A stretch of DNA of 64,000 nt, taken from Anagrus nilaparvatae (Eukaryota; Arthropoda; Insecta; Hymenoptera; Mymaridae). The stretch lies in the NCBI GenBank assembly GCA_022575985.1, contig JAKSXM010000040.1, forward strand, positions 18,122,001-18,186,000, read 5' to 3'. Below the pieces are notes generated by a model. That model had not been told where the DNA came from, did no database searches, and saw only the letters and a program-made list of their open reading frames with translations. Below are positions 48,995 to 61,140 of this stretch, one piece after another. Within the stretch, counting starts at the first letter, position 1. Every line of letters starts with the position of its first letter. Position numbers and translations under genes: made by a program.

Positions 48995-49345
48995 TTCTTA
49001 CACCTGCATTGAGCGTCCAGATTAGTAGCGTCCATATAGGTTTTTTAGGTCGCTGATCAAGAATTTTGAGGGATGTTTTTATGTAAAATTAATATTTGAT
49101 GCTCAAATTAGCAAAAACTACTCGTGATAAGGCTATTTTTGCTATATTCGCAATTTAAGCCAATTATTTAAGGTTGAAATATTAATTTTTCATTAAAAAA
49201 ATCACCCAAATTCTCATATCTGAGACCCAAAAAAACCCATATGGGACAAATCTGGGCACTCAAAGTGCTAGTACATAAAAAATACCCCATTTTGGGGATA
49301 GTCTTTGCAAATTTAATGCTAGTCCGCATATTTATTTACAAAATG
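48995..49345 (+). repeat. Dispersed ~125-bp-unit repeat, diverged copy 3
   Basis: Diverged units with the GACCCAAAAAAACCCATATG, GGGCACTCAAAGTGC and CCCATTTTGGGGATAGT signatures, including one more degenerate unit at 49,010-49,150. Confidence 0.5.
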
Positions 49346-49351
49346 ACCTTG

Positions 49352-49520
49352 AAATTTACGTGCGATTCAAGCCATTCTTTTTTCATGGTCGAGGGTCGTA
49401 TAAAAATGAATGGAACGAGTGGCTAGTAAATTACCTTCCGAGGCGAAGCCGAGGATGGTAAACTGCGATTTGGGTCATTCTTTGTTTATGGCCGAGGATT
49501 GTACAAAATTTTTCTGCGAC
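49352..49520 (-). repeat. GC-rich dispersed hairpin repeat, copy 3
   Basis: AATTACCTTCCGAGGCGAAG followed by GGATGGTAAACTGCGATTTG matches copies at 37.0, 39.5 and 54.1 kb. A partial copy (GAGGATGGTAAACTGCGATT) is at 50,527-50,550. Confidence 0.7.
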
Positions 49521-51097
49521 TGTGGTGAGAAAAAAAGGTCTTTGGCTAATGGCTGCCAAAAATCGAGATTTTGCTCTGGGAGGCTAAAAATTGGGCTGGT
49601 TACTTATTTTTGGTAGTACAATCAGAAAAAACACTTTGGGGCAGTTTTGAAGACCCTACCATACAAATCGCACTCACTTCATTTAAATTTACCCAAGGTT
49701 ATATTATTAAAAATTCTTCATTTTATTATTCTACATAGGATAACCTTTTTAATTAGTCATTCCTCAGCTTTGGAGCGAAACAAAGTAATAATACATGAAA
49801 AATCACTGATTATATTATCTATTATAAAATTAATGCACTTTTTATAGACGCAGAGATAATTTTTTTACTCTGTATTATAATTGCTACATTTTTATTTTTT
49901 ATTTTAGCCAATTGGTTGAAAATTAAACCAATCGGTTGAAATTTCAACCAAAAATAGTAAAATTCAACCAATTGGTAAGATATTAAGTAAACGAGATAAA
50001 AATCGCCCGGAATTTCGGCTGTATTATCAAAAACTGTGTTAAGTAATTTTTGCCACTTAAAGTTTTCAAAGCCTTTTGACCTAAAAATCAAGCGAGTAAT
50101 GCATGTTTAAAGTTCAGAAACAGAAAAAAAAAAAAATATTGTTATTTTACGATGAAAATCAAGCGAGTAATGCATGTTTAAAGTTCAGAAACAGGCTTTT
50201 TTCAATAAAATTTCATTTACTTTTTTAAGAAGAATTTGAGCAAAATCTTAAATTGACGATAATTTGGCTAAATTTCATCGTCGTAAAAAGATAAGTTTAT
50301 TTTTCTTCTGGAGTGATTTTTCCCTGGCAATCAGATTTTCTTCTATCTATTTTTAAAAAATTTTATTTACCTAAAAATTTATTTTAAAAATTTAGGATAG
50401 CTCAGATACTACGAAAAAACACGGTTTTTGACATAAAGGTGAAAAAATCTTTTTGGCATACCTATCGCCGACAGATAAAATATCACTGTCACCATAAATC
50501 ATAATAAAATGGTTTTAATTTAAAACGAGGATGGTAAACTGCGATTTGGGGCATAATTTACTTTTGTGGCCAAGGAGAAAACATATAATTTTTCTTGCTC
50601 AGTGTCGAGAAAATGCGTTTTTTTTTTTTTTTTTTTTTTTTTCGAATAGCGCAGCGGCCAGAAGACACCAGTTTTTTCTGGACACTAACGAGAAGAAATT
50701 GTTTTAACTTTACTATAAGCTTTTTCCTTATAATTGAACCAAAAATTTTTTTAAAGGTATTAAGCTTTTTTCTTAAATTTGAACCAAAAATTTTTTACAC
50801 TTACTAAGCTTTTTTCTTATATTTAAACCAAAAATGTTTTCAGTTACTAAAAGATCTTCTTTTTTTTTTTTTTTATTTCAACTTTAAAAAAATTAAGTAT
50901 CAGATTCTAGAAATCCAGTAAAAACCATACTTGCAAAGCAGAGCATTCTGTATATCTTTACTTGACCATAACTTGCTTAATTTTCATGGAAAATAGTAAT
51001 TTTTTTTGTTATTATATAACAATGTGCAGTTATGCAACAACGTTTATTGTGATTATTTTACATTGTTAAGCCTAAAATTAGGAAAAAGTACTCTTTA
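49521..51097. other. AT-rich region with small tandem duplications
   Basis: Contains a 39-bp direct repeat (AATCAAGCGAGTAATGCATG..., at 50,086 and 50,157) and three units of TAAGCTTTTTTCTTA-(T/A)-ATTTGAACCAAAAA near 50,715, 50,760 and 50,805. Also a T run at about 50,618-50,642. No gene. Confidence 0.5.
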
Positions 51098-51520
51098 AAG
51101 AGGTATTTTTGCGAGTATTTTTGATATTTTCGCACTTTAAGCTAATTTAAGCACTAACTAAAAAAATCATGACCAGTAACCCAAAAAGTCCATGTGGGCC
51201 AAATCTGAGTATTAAAATGGGCCAATATATACTGAGAATTCCTTACAAAAAGATTATTTATGAAAAAGAAGTCGAAATTCTTAATCGGCGACTCAAAAAA
51301 CCAGTATGGTGCAAATCTGAGCTCTCTTGAAGTGCGAATTAAAAAAAACCCCTTTTTGGGGGTAGTTTTTGCAAATTTTAGGGTGAAGCCCCCGTTTCTT
51401 TATGAAAAATGACCCCGATTTTCGTGTTCAACAACCCAAAAAACCTATTGTAGAGCAAACTTGTGTTCGCTAGTGAAAATACAACCCTCCCTCGTATTTT
51501 GACTGGGGAGTAAATACACC
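51098..51520 (+). repeat. Dispersed ~125-bp-unit repeat, copy 4
   Basis: Matches 41,858-42,172 in its left part and 40,910-41,196 in its right part, ending at the same CCAGTGAAAATAC-type hairpin and GGGGAGTAAATAC (one base differs: CTAGTG here). The shared 3' terminus with different flanks marks a true element end. Confidence 0.75.
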
Positions 51521-51548
51521 AGCTTTATTTATTAAAAAATTTTACTTA

Positions 51549-51720
<172 letters not shown>

Positions 51721-54080
51721 GTGAAATCTTTTTTTTAATATGTGATAAACTTTTTGAGAAAATTGATCTGAAAAATAACGGCATTTTTGCTCAAAACACT
51801 GAGATAAGGTACCCTTAATTCTATCATTGTTGTGAAATTTCACCGGTTATAGTACACGCTAACACATACATAATATTTTTCTTGCCAATTCACAAAAAAA
51901 ATAATAAAATATAGAATACACGAATCAGTGCACTCCCGCGTGCACTGTACACCGTATGCCCTATAATACACTGCTCCGTTTTCTTTTTTCGTATATCGTA
52001 TCTTCTTCCCGTAATACAAATACAATACCTATACAAAAGTAATAAGTAAGTGTATGCGTGTATATTACTTATAACTTATCTTATTATTGCAGATCCAGGT
52101 ATACACCACACGCATAAATATTATGCCAACAGAGCTATTTATGGCTGTCCTATTTATGAAAAAACGAAATATACAAATTTCACTCTATGGTAAAGTTCAT
52201 AATGGCCGTCTACATTATGAAAAAAAATCAAATTTTTCAATCTATATTGTTGGCTGTTTTTTTTATAATATACAAAAAAAAAACCAAAACATTTCACTAC
52301 AGAGTAAAATGGATATCTTCTGTTTAAAATAAAATTTAAAATATTTCGCCAATCACATTAATTATACTAGCAGAAAAAAAATTTCACGCGTTGATTCTGT
52401 AAGCCTTTAAAAATTATTTATATTTATTAAAAGTTATTTATTAGTTATTAAAAACTACAACATGGAATAGTAGTCTTTTTTCGTTGTCATTTTTCTCAAA
52501 AGAGAATTACTAAATATATAAAAATTGCATTACCTAAGAAATAACAAAATTTAAGAAAAAAAAAAGATTATTTATTTACACACACCTTAGTATCAACACA
52601 AACTATAATATGACAAACAAACTATATTATAATATAAAAGCACTTGTTGTTGGATCTGTATCGCATGAGAGCATGCGGGAGCAAGCAGACTACACAATAA
52701 TTATAATGTACGTATAATTAATATGCTATCATCACTGCACGCGGAGACTTCTGCGCGCGGTGCGAGTAAGAGCTGTGCAAATTTTAGTATACTTCGGGGG
52801 GCAAAAGCTCATTCGAAATATAATACTCATTTATTATTAATATTATTATTTTATATTTAATTTTATTTTGAATTTAAAAAATAATCTTATCAAGTAATTA
52901 CTTGCAAAAAATAAAATAATCTTCCTACCGATTGTGTAATTTTTAGTACTATACATTAGTAAGTTATGAAATTTTTGTTATTTTCTTTATTTTCGCTCGC
53001 CTTAAGTGGGCCCCCACCAGGTTTCCGCCTATGAGCCCTACAGTTCTTAAGACGGCCCTTGAAGCACACTTTATAGGGGTATTATTTAGCTATTTTAAGG
53101 GTGAATTGTATTGATTAAAAAAATTAATTAATTTATTAAAAAAATTTTTCTCGCAACTAAAATGACATGCCAAGCTTATTAATAGCCTCGTTTGAATCTA
53201 AATTCGTATGAATAAAAATTAAAAATAAAAATAACGATAAAAAATTATATCAAATAATAAATTTTTTTTTAATCTAACTTGTTTTTAATATGGAAATCAT
53301 ACCATCCTCTACAGAATCTTGTTCTTTTTTACCATTTTTGACTATCTAAAATATTGATTTCGTAATAAACTTTTTTGGTTTAAACTTAACCACAACACAA
53401 ATTTGAAGTAGGTTTTTTTTTTTGTTTTCCCGTTTATTTCCCTGCTAGGCCAAAATATATGCCAAATTGGAATTAGGCGGGAAATTTAACTGTCCACCAA
53501 TTATACTGCACTTGAATCAATTGCAAAATTAATTAAATTATATAATAGGTAGTCGAACCACCTTCATTAAAAAAGAGTTCACACTTGAGTGATTTTTTTT
53601 TTGTTGCAGCAGACGAGCTTATAACTTAAAAAAATTTAACACACTTCGATTTACGCACAAAAAGGTGAATCGTTACACAATCATATTTTACAAGAGTGTA
53701 AAATAGTTTGTGTAAAATAATTTTTGTTTTAAAAAATGAACGTGTTCTGCAAACTGCATTGTGGAAAATAAGAATGCGTATTATCATCGGATTATTAAAA
53801 GATTTTTAAAACTTTTATTTTAAAAACCGTGTTTGGCACTAAGGTTCCTCAAACAATGAGCTTGATACCTCAACATGCCACAGATATCACCGATTACAAG
53901 CATGTACATACATTTATATTAACTTTTCTATCAAGTTTTTATTTTTTTATTGTTCATAAATTTTGGAACAAATTTTCAAAAAATTAATTATCAGATTCGA
54001 GATATCGAGTAAAAAACATATTTTCAAATATAAGTACATACTACATTCATGGAACTCGATGAAGTATCGCAACATTTTAT
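51721..54080. other. AT-rich intergenic region
   Basis: No gene. It includes GC-richer spots at 51,920-51,970 and 52,650-52,800 without sustained frames, and repeat fragments at 53,835-53,870 (inverse of 43.77 kb) and 53,965-54,030 (inverse of 33.27 kb). Confidence 0.4.
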
Positions 54081-54262
54081 TGGCCGCTGCGCGTCCGGCA
54101 AAGACGCGTTTACTCGCCACTGATGCAAAAAAATCGTATACGACCCTGGGCCATAAAATAGGCATTCTTTTTTTAATGCCCCAAATCGCAGTTTACCAGT
54201 TTACTCGGCTTCGCCTCGGAAGGTAATTTACGTGCGATTTGGGCCATTATTTATTTTTTCTG
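54081..54262 (+). repeat. GC-rich dispersed hairpin repeat, copy 4
   Basis: GGCCGCTGCGCGTCCGGCAA, then CCCCAAATCGCAGTTTACC and CTCGGCTTCGCCTCGGAAGG, closely matching 37,020-37,220 in the same orientation. Confidence 0.75.
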
Positions 54263-54392
54263 GCCATGGGTCGTAATATACTATTTTTGAGAAAAAAAAT
54301 TAGGTCTCAATCCCATAATGGTTCAGCTGAAATATCACCGGTTACTTACAATATTTTCAGATATTATGGTACTTTAATGGAAATAAAAGAAG

Positions 54393-54561
54393 CTAAAAAA
54401 CTAAAAGCTTTTCCACATTCTTAACATTTGTAGGGTTTTTCACCTGTATGAATTCTCATATGATCTGTAAGATTGCCGGATGTGGTGAAATCTTTTTTTT
54501 AATATGTGATAAACTTTTTGAGAAAATTGATCTGAAAAATAACGGCATTTTTACTCAAAAC
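54393..54561 (-). pseudogene. Duplicate zinc-finger fragment inside a dispersed repeat
   Basis: Near-identical to 51,631-51,800: minus-strand [13 protein letters not shown], the same TAA, then ECGKAF, continuing into the same non-coding AATATGTGATAAACTTTTTG block. It contains only part of the fingers seen in the first copy. It is a duplicated dead fragment, not a gene. Confidence 0.8.
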
Positions 54562-55499
54562 TATTACAACCAAAAAAATAAAAAATTGCAGTTTTGTTTA
54601 ATTTTCTTATTTTTTTAATTTTGAGAAAAAGATTTCGAAAAAATTCTGTATCAGATCCAAAAAATTACTATAACCAACTTTCTAAAATTGGTACTCTCAT
54701 AGAAATAAATTATAGGTACTACCCGGGTGAGAATGGACCTTGGAAAGAATATGTTAAGAGTACTCCCGTACAATGATCGAGGGTCGAAAAATCTAAGAAT
54801 TTTGCTCGAAAAAGTATGTTTTTAATATTCCCTGGAACAAATAGTCTAAGATACGATGATAGTTAACATATAAAAATAATATTTTTTCTTACTTCATAGT
54901 AGTAAAAAGAAAAGGAGAAAGAATATTTTTAAGGTAGTAATTTAAACATTGGTAAACGGCATCGTTCTAATATGGAAAAAGTATTTATTCTTATATATTT
55001 GCCCGTGATTAATTTTATTTATTCATAGCTTGGCGTAAAAAAAGTGCTTAAAAATATTAAAAGAATACTTTTTCAATCCTTGTTTTCTGTACCGCCTAAA
55101 CATTGAAAAAATAATTTACTTGTTAGTAAACTTATTCAAACCACCTGCGAATATATACTTAAAAAATACTTTTTCGAAGCTCGAATATTAGCATCGTAAG
55201 AGCACTGAAATGATATTTTTTCTTATTCTCTATATTTTGACTCATCATAAAATTAAGCTGCGTATATATATTCGAAAAGCACTGATTCGGAGGTTGTATA
55301 ATCATCGTTACGATATGATTTTATTTAATAAAAAACAGCGTGCCGATAATTAAACAGCTACGAAAAAGTATTGTAATAATAATGTAAACGTTATAAAAAT
55401 ATTTTTTTAATAAGTAAAAAATATTTAAAAAAAAAAAATTTTAATTTTTATAGCCATGATATAATAATATATTAAATATTTTTTTATTTTTTTATTTTT
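54562..55499. other. AT-rich stretch with repeat fragments
   Basis: 54,650-54,712 repeats 48,545-48,620. Several (A/C)GAAAAAGTA-type motifs recur. No gene supported. Confidence 0.4.
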
Positions 55500-55580
55500 T
55501 TTAATGATTTGATGAGGATTTGAACCCGAGTCCACCGCTTGATAGTCCAACACTTTATCCACTGCTCCATTATGACTGCA
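55500..55580 (-). other. tRNA-like sequence, possible tRNA-derived SINE
   Basis: On the minus strand a B-box GGTTCAAATCC and an A-box-like TGGAGCAGTGGATAA are correctly spaced, with an anticodon-arm-like TTGGACTATCAAGC between them. Stems are degenerate (T-stem mismatches, no clear acceptor stem), so it is not a functional tRNA. A-rich sequence follows on the 3' side (55,430-55,500), as in tRNA-derived SINEs. Confidence 0.5.
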
Positions 55581-55778
55581 TGCAAAATAATAAAAATTTG
55601 ATATATAAAAGAGCAAGAGTTATAAATGAACTTATAAATTTTTTGATTTAGACGAAAAATCAGAGCAGTAAAATTATTATAACAACATTTATTCTAAGCA
55701 AACATTAAGCTTCGTAATTTTTCGTTGCTCAGTACTCGTTCGAAAAAATAATTAAACAATACATTTTCGAGGGTCGGC

Positions 55779-56400
55779 AAACTCATATCCGTTTCAAAGC
55801 AGATATAGTATTCAAAAATCATGTTTTCAGTGATTCTGTTGACGCGAATACCGATCCTACTTCACATCGATGCGAAGATTTTTAAATTTTTCCTTGCTCA
55901 GTAATCGACGAAAAAATACTTAAACAATAGTTTTTCGAGGGTCGGCTGGCTGCAAAAACGTGAAACGTAAACGACAATAAAATAACCTTCCCTTACTATG
56001 TTTACAATATCCTAATGATATTAAAACGGCGATCAAAAGGAGCAGAGACTAAAATAAATTCGGCAGATATTTTTTAATTCTGCAAGTTTTTGTCATTAAT
56101 AACACAGTCTTAAAAAGCTTCAAAAAATATCGTTTCGAAGATGATTTTACTATTTAACGAATTATAAACTCATATCCGTTTCAAAGCAGATTTAATATTC
56201 TTTTAGTATTCAAAAATCATGTTTTCAGTGAATCTATTGTCGCGAATACCGATCCTACTTCGCATCGATGCGATGATTTTAAAATTTTTTCTTGTTCAGT
56301 AATCGTTCGAAAAAATACCTAAACAATAGTTTTTCGAAGGTCGGCTGGCTGCAAAGACGACAAACGTAAATAATAATGAAATAGCCTTGACTTACAATGT
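55779..56400 (+). repeat. ~386-bp tandem duplication (two diverged units)
   Basis: AAACTCATATCCGTTTCAAA, GCGAATACCGATCCTACTTC and GGTCGGCTGGCTGCAAA each occur twice, about 386 bases apart (e.g. 55,779 and 56,165). It is non-coding. An additional partial unit precedes it at 55,715-55,778. Confidence 0.7.
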
Positions 56401-56656
56401 TTGTCCATTATAAAAAGTGACACGTCAAGCCTTTCACTAGAGTAACCTAAGGAATTTGTTTATAATAAGAAACGACACGTCAATCCAAAGATAGGAAAAT
56501 GCTGAAATTTTTAGCCATCTAGGTCTTAAACAGCCATAAACAGATTTATGGCCAATCGGACTCATTAGGAGGTGGCTCTCGACCAGCGTTAGTGCTTTCG
56601 GGAGAATGGTTAAAAATTATAAATATAAGCTTGAAAAAAAAATTCTGAAAGAGTTT
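56401..56656. other. AT-rich stretch, no gene seen
   Basis: No supported feature. Confidence 0.4.
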
Positions 56657-56658
56657 TA

Positions 56659-56760
56659 TACCGGGTTTAACGCAATTGTCGCGGTTATTTACATTGCTTT
56701 GATATATTATTATATACCAGCAATGTAAAAATCCGCGGTAATTGCGTTCCAGCCGGGGTA
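56659..56760. mobile_element. 102-bp TA-flanked MITE related to the giant transposon
   Basis: Ends TACCGGGTTTAACGCAATTG and (reverse complement of right end) TACCCCGGCTGGAACGCAAT are flanked by TA at 56,657-56,658 and 56,761-56,762. The right end shares GGAACGCAATTACCGCG with the giant element's termini. Both halves continue to pair through TTACATTGCT, so it is little more than two joined ends. It could be mobilised by the DD41D transposase (inference). Confidence 0.8.
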
Positions 56761-56879
56761 TATTGGAAAACCTTCAGTAAATCCATTTCTGCCATTAGTT
56801 TTTGGGGAAAACCCCGGGAAATTCCGAAAAATAGGGAAAATGCGTTAATAAAACACACTGTGAAAGCTAGTATAATAAC

Positions 56880-57060
56880 TTCCTTAAATTATAACAAAAA
56901 AAAGCTAAAAGCTTTTCGGAAAGCTAGTAGCTTTTCAAAAAAGCTTGTAAACATTCGATAAGCATTTAAGCTTACTGTACTAAAAACTCACAAGCATTTT
57001 TCGTAAGCTTAGAGCTATTTTTTTTTTTAAGCTTTCGAAAATCAATGCTAAAAATTATCA
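56880..57060. repeat. Dense cluster of AAGCTT-type palindromes
   Basis: AAAAGCTTTT, AAGCTTGT, TTTAAGCTTA and GTAAGCTTAG follow each other within about 180 bases. Meaning unknown; possibly a degraded palindromic repeat. Confidence 0.4.
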
Positions 57061-58247
57061 ATTTTTCTTGCTAGCTCACAATTTTCATAGCAGTAACTTG
57101 CTTGGATCTGCTCTGAAAAATTTTAAAAACAGGCTCTATAGTGAAAAATTATAAAAAGTGAGATATATGGCTGAATAAAGTGAAATTCCACGATTCGAAT
57201 GGTATAGGGCATAATTATATTCGATAGACGTGCAAAATTTAGAAATATTAGCGAAAAAAGTCACAAAATTTTACACGGCGCTCTTATGAGAGAAATTCAG
57301 GAAGTTGCTATTTATTTTAATGCCCAAGTAAATTATTTTTCACCCTCTAATATTAGGTAGCCGCCTGTTATATCGAGCATCAATTAAACTCCAAAAATTA
57401 GTAAACAAGGTTAACAAGGTTTTAAAGAGAAAGCGACCATGATCATAGTATATTTTGATAGTATACTATACAGGGGCACGAGCTGATTTTTAATACATAC
57501 TTTATTTATTTAAATATTTTTTAGGCTTTAAAAACCAATAGTACGACTATATTATACTCTCTGGCTTTCCCAGAGAGTTATAACTCTCCCTAAAACTTTT
57601 TTAGTGAAAATTATACTCAAAATAGTTGAGCGTTAACAGGAATATAACAACTTTAAAATTATTAAAAATTTGAGACTGTCATTTTAATCATAAACTTGCT
57701 CTCTCGCCTATACTGGGTGTTTTCTCTCACAGCACATTTTGACAATCAAGATTTTTTAACCGCATCATATAATATTTAGCCGAAAATCAAGCAAAATCGA
57801 GTTAAATGTAAATGTCAAAAAACAAGCTTGCAAAAATTTGTGAGTTAAGCAAAACTTCAGTCCTTCGCTTATATTATTACCTGTATATATAATTATAATA
57901 GTAAACATGAATAATAGGGATTGATCTGTACCAGTAAACATGCACTAGTACTAGCTTACCATTATATTTTTGTCTATTTTTGACAATTGAAACTTTGGTA
58001 TACACACAACAAACTTGACCCCTTTTGACCATTCATTCATCGAGTTCACTGGAATGCCATGTTTAACCATTTTTAGTTGTACTAATAAACAAATGGTGTA
58101 TTAATAAAATTAAGATTAATTATTAAGCTTATCTAAATTTCATCGAATACTATTTTATTTATCACTAACTTTAGTGGTTAAAGGTAGTAGTAATTTATTA
58201 GTATTTGATGAAATTCAGATGAGCTAAAATCATTCTAACTTGATATA
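57061..58247. other. AT-rich stretch, no gene seen
   Basis: No coding or RNA feature. GATAGTATACTATAC (57,458-57,472) also occurs at 34,858-34,872, indicating a repeat fragment. Confidence 0.4.
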
Positions 58248-58252
58248 TATCT

Positions 58253-58283
<31 letters not shown>

Positions 58284-58284
58284 T
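58248..58284. repeat. (TATATC)n/(TA)n microsatellite
   Basis: Pure TATATC units grading into TA repeats immediately before a tandem-repeat block; the left end of a possible Helitron-like element (inference). Confidence 0.8.
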
Positions 58285-59150
58285 GCCGATAGAGAATTTT
58301 TTTAGTTTGATAGGATTGACTAGACGATAATAGCTAGAGAGACGCGGTTTGCGGCAAAAAACGCGGAAAAATTGCAGAAGTGACATAGGCTATACAGGAT
58401 TTCGATTGATGCGAAAGAAAATTTTTGTCGCCAAAAAAACGATTGTTCAAAAAAATGATCATTTTTTATGTTTTCTGGGCCAAATCACCATTATGTATGT
58501 ATGCCCGAACGCGATAAACTAGACCACAATAAAAGCTAGAAATATCGGGTTTACGGCAAAAGACGGCAAAAATTACCGGTCAAAACATAGGCTTGGTTTC
58601 ATTTCAATTAATTCGAACAAAAATTTTGTATGTTGAAAAAACTGAATTTCCAAGAAAAAAATTTTTATGCAATTTTAAAAAAAAAACCTAAAAATCTGAG
58701 AACTAAGGAAAAATTTTACTGTGGCAAAGTCTTTCATTCCATTTGGGAATATTTTTTACGATTGCACCTAAATTTTAGAGTGAATCGGTTGGATCTGTAA
58801 AAATTTACAATAATTTTTCAAAAATATAAAAAGTTTTGGACTAATCCTACTAATAGCGTTAGAGAATTTTTTAAGTTTGATGATCACGCCTAGACGAAGT
58901 TAGCTAGAAAGACGCGGTTCGCAGCAAAAAACGAGAAAATATTTCAGGAGTGTCATAGGTTTTATAGGATTTAGATTGATGCGAAAGAAAATTTTTGTCG
59001 CCAAAAAAACGTTTTTTCAATGATCATTTTTGATGTTTTCGTAAATTTTCAAAAAATCGTAATTAACTTAAAAAATTGAAATTTTTTTGTAATCAGAAAA
59101 GTTTTTATATGATTTAGAATTGTTATTTACGTGTCCACCTAAATTTTCAA
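58285..59150 (+). repeat. Three diverged copies of a ~200-bp block
   Basis: GACTAGACGATAATAGCTAG, GACGCGGTTTGCGGCAAAAA and TTGATGCGAAAGAAAATTTT, starting near 58,300, recur near 58,875 with high similarity, and a more diverged copy lies between (about 58,500-58,650). It is non-coding. Confidence 0.65.
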
Positions 59151-59429
59151 GCAAATCGGTTTGATATTTCCAGAGTTACATATATTTTTTAGCATAAAAT
59201 TTGGATTTCAAATTCATATATTTATATATATTTATAAGTTATTATATATACACTTGTGGATCCTATGGAAGGGTAGCTAGGCTTTGTATTGCTGATTACT
59301 AATTATCTGTCTGGGTTCATATGCCCGTAATTTTTATGATTTAGTAAATTTTAGATAATACTTTGGGTAAAAAAAGATTATTTTACAAAATATAGAGTAA
59401 CCTAAAACAACATATTTTTTGAAAAATAA

Positions 59430-59503
59430 AGCCGCAGGGGTCCAGGGGGGCGCAGCCCCCATGGTGGCTGCCGGGGCGAGCGAAGCGAGCCGGAGGCAGC
59501 TAG
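59430..59503 (+). mobile_element. Possible Helitron-like 3' terminus
   Basis: A GC-rich block contains two hairpins, GGGGGC-gca-GCCCCC (59,446-59,460) and GCTGCCGG...CCGG-a-GGCAGC (about 59,467-59,500). It ends CTAG followed by T and an (AT)n run. Helitrons end in a hairpin plus CTRR and insert between A and T. No Rep/helicase frame is present, so if real it is a non-autonomous element. The 5' end may be at the microsatellite near 58,250. Confidence 0.4.
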
Positions 59504-59525
59504 TATATATATATAGGCGTTTCTA

Positions 59526-61140
59526 AACTGAAAAAAAATTCCGGTTGCCGCAACCGGAATTTTTCCGGTTGCGGCAACCGGATTATTCCAGTTGCGGCAA
59601 CCGGAATATCCGGTTGCGGCAGCCGGAATTCCAGTTGCGGCAACCGGAATTTCCAGTTGCGGCAGCCGGAATTCCAGTTGCGGTAACCGGAATTCCGGTT
59701 GCGGCAACCGGAATTCCAGCTTTAAAAATAAATTTTTTTTTTACGTCAAAGACTTAATATAAAACAATTCTATCTGTAAAAATAGATGTTTTAAGAAGAA
59801 TAAATATAATTTTTTATACTTTTTAAAAGTTATTAATTAATTATTAATGTTAATAATATTTATTACGCATTATTTCTTTAAACTAATATATTTGACTATT
59901 TTTATTTAAATCTGATTGTTAGCAAATATTGTATAGATAAATCCTACTTAATCCACCTTAAAAACATCAGAAATTTTATAATTTAAATTATACAGGGTCT
60001 TCTAAATTTCCATGGAATTTTTAATTTGAATAATTTTTTTCTGTAAATAAGTTTAATATTTAATATTTAAGTCTTGAGCCACACTAAAATATATTATTTG
60101 AACACAGAAAATTGTTTAAAACCTTGTGATAGCCCAGAAATAAGTTAAACTAACCTATTTCCTATTTCCCCTAAAAGACCTATTAAATGATACTGAACTT
60201 TTGAGTATTTTTAAGCAATTTTTTCTGAGACAAAAACAAATTTTGAGAAAATCAAATATTTTAAGAAACTTTATGGTTCAGAAAAAGATACTCATAATAA
60301 CTCTTAAATCCTGTATTTTCAATAGGAAAATTCGGGAGTCTCAGCGAAAATACGTCAGTTTAAATTAACTAAAGATACTAACTAAAGGTCTGAATCAATT
60401 TTTAATGTTGAAATAATATATTTTACTTTGGTTCAAGAGAGGTTCAAGATTTAAATATAATAAATTTAAATTAGTCAGGAAAAAAATAGTTATTTTGGCA
60501 TTCTTAAAAGCTAATTTATACGATTGATAATATTTTTGATGTAAAAAATGTAAAAAAAGGATTAAAAGTAGTAAAAACTAGTGGAAAATGTTTAATTATG
60601 ATAGAATGGAAGATTATTACAATGACAACTTTATGGATCGAATGATTTTCCCAAGAATTGTACTTCTTTCAGAATTTATTTTAGGTATTTTCAGCAATTT
60701 ATTATTTTACTTAATATAATAATTTGACTAATTTTAATTTATTAAAAGATTTTATTTTATTCTTATTTAAATATTAAATTAATTAATTGACTATGTGAAA
60801 ACAAGAGTAAAAAATATATTTTTGCTCAGACAAAATAAATGCTATAATAATAATAATAATAGTGTTATAATAATACTATTATAATTTTAAAAATTTTTTA
60901 GTCAAATAATAGCTTAAATAAATAATGTGTAATAAACAATATAAATTTAAACAACTTTTATACAAAATTTAAATTATTCTTCTTGAAACATCTATTTTTA
61001 TGGATAGAATTGTTTTATATTATGTCTTTTACGTAAAAAAAAATCCATTTTTCAAAGCTGGAATTCCGGTTGCCGCAACTGGAAAATCCGGTTGCCGCAG
61101 CCGGAATTCCGGTTGCGGCAACCGGAATTTTTTTTCAGTG
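59526..61140. mobile_element. 1.6-kb TA-flanked foldback element
   Basis: The right end reads inward CACTGAAAAAAAATTCCGG; the left has AACTGAAAAAAAATTCCGG. TA lies outside both (59,524-59,525 and 61,141-61,142). The arms remain complementary through the satellite, the GTAAAAGACATAATATAAAA block and far into the centre near 60,270. No reading frame is present. The TA site suggests a Tc1/mariner-type source. Confidence 0.75.
59541..59716. repeat. Terminal array of the 17-bp near-palindrome CCGGTTGCGGCAACCGG
   Basis: Eight units (variants with CCAGTTG, GCAGCCGG or GGTAACCGG) at 21-24-base spacing. Three more units lie in the opposite arm at 61,063-61,127. Each unit is itself almost a perfect inverted repeat around one central base. 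Confidence 0.9.

Noticed and set aside
59402..59757. Repetitive-peptide frames on both strands (PQPEF / AATGIP repeats)
   Set aside because: Translation of the 17-bp palindromic satellite, not a protein.
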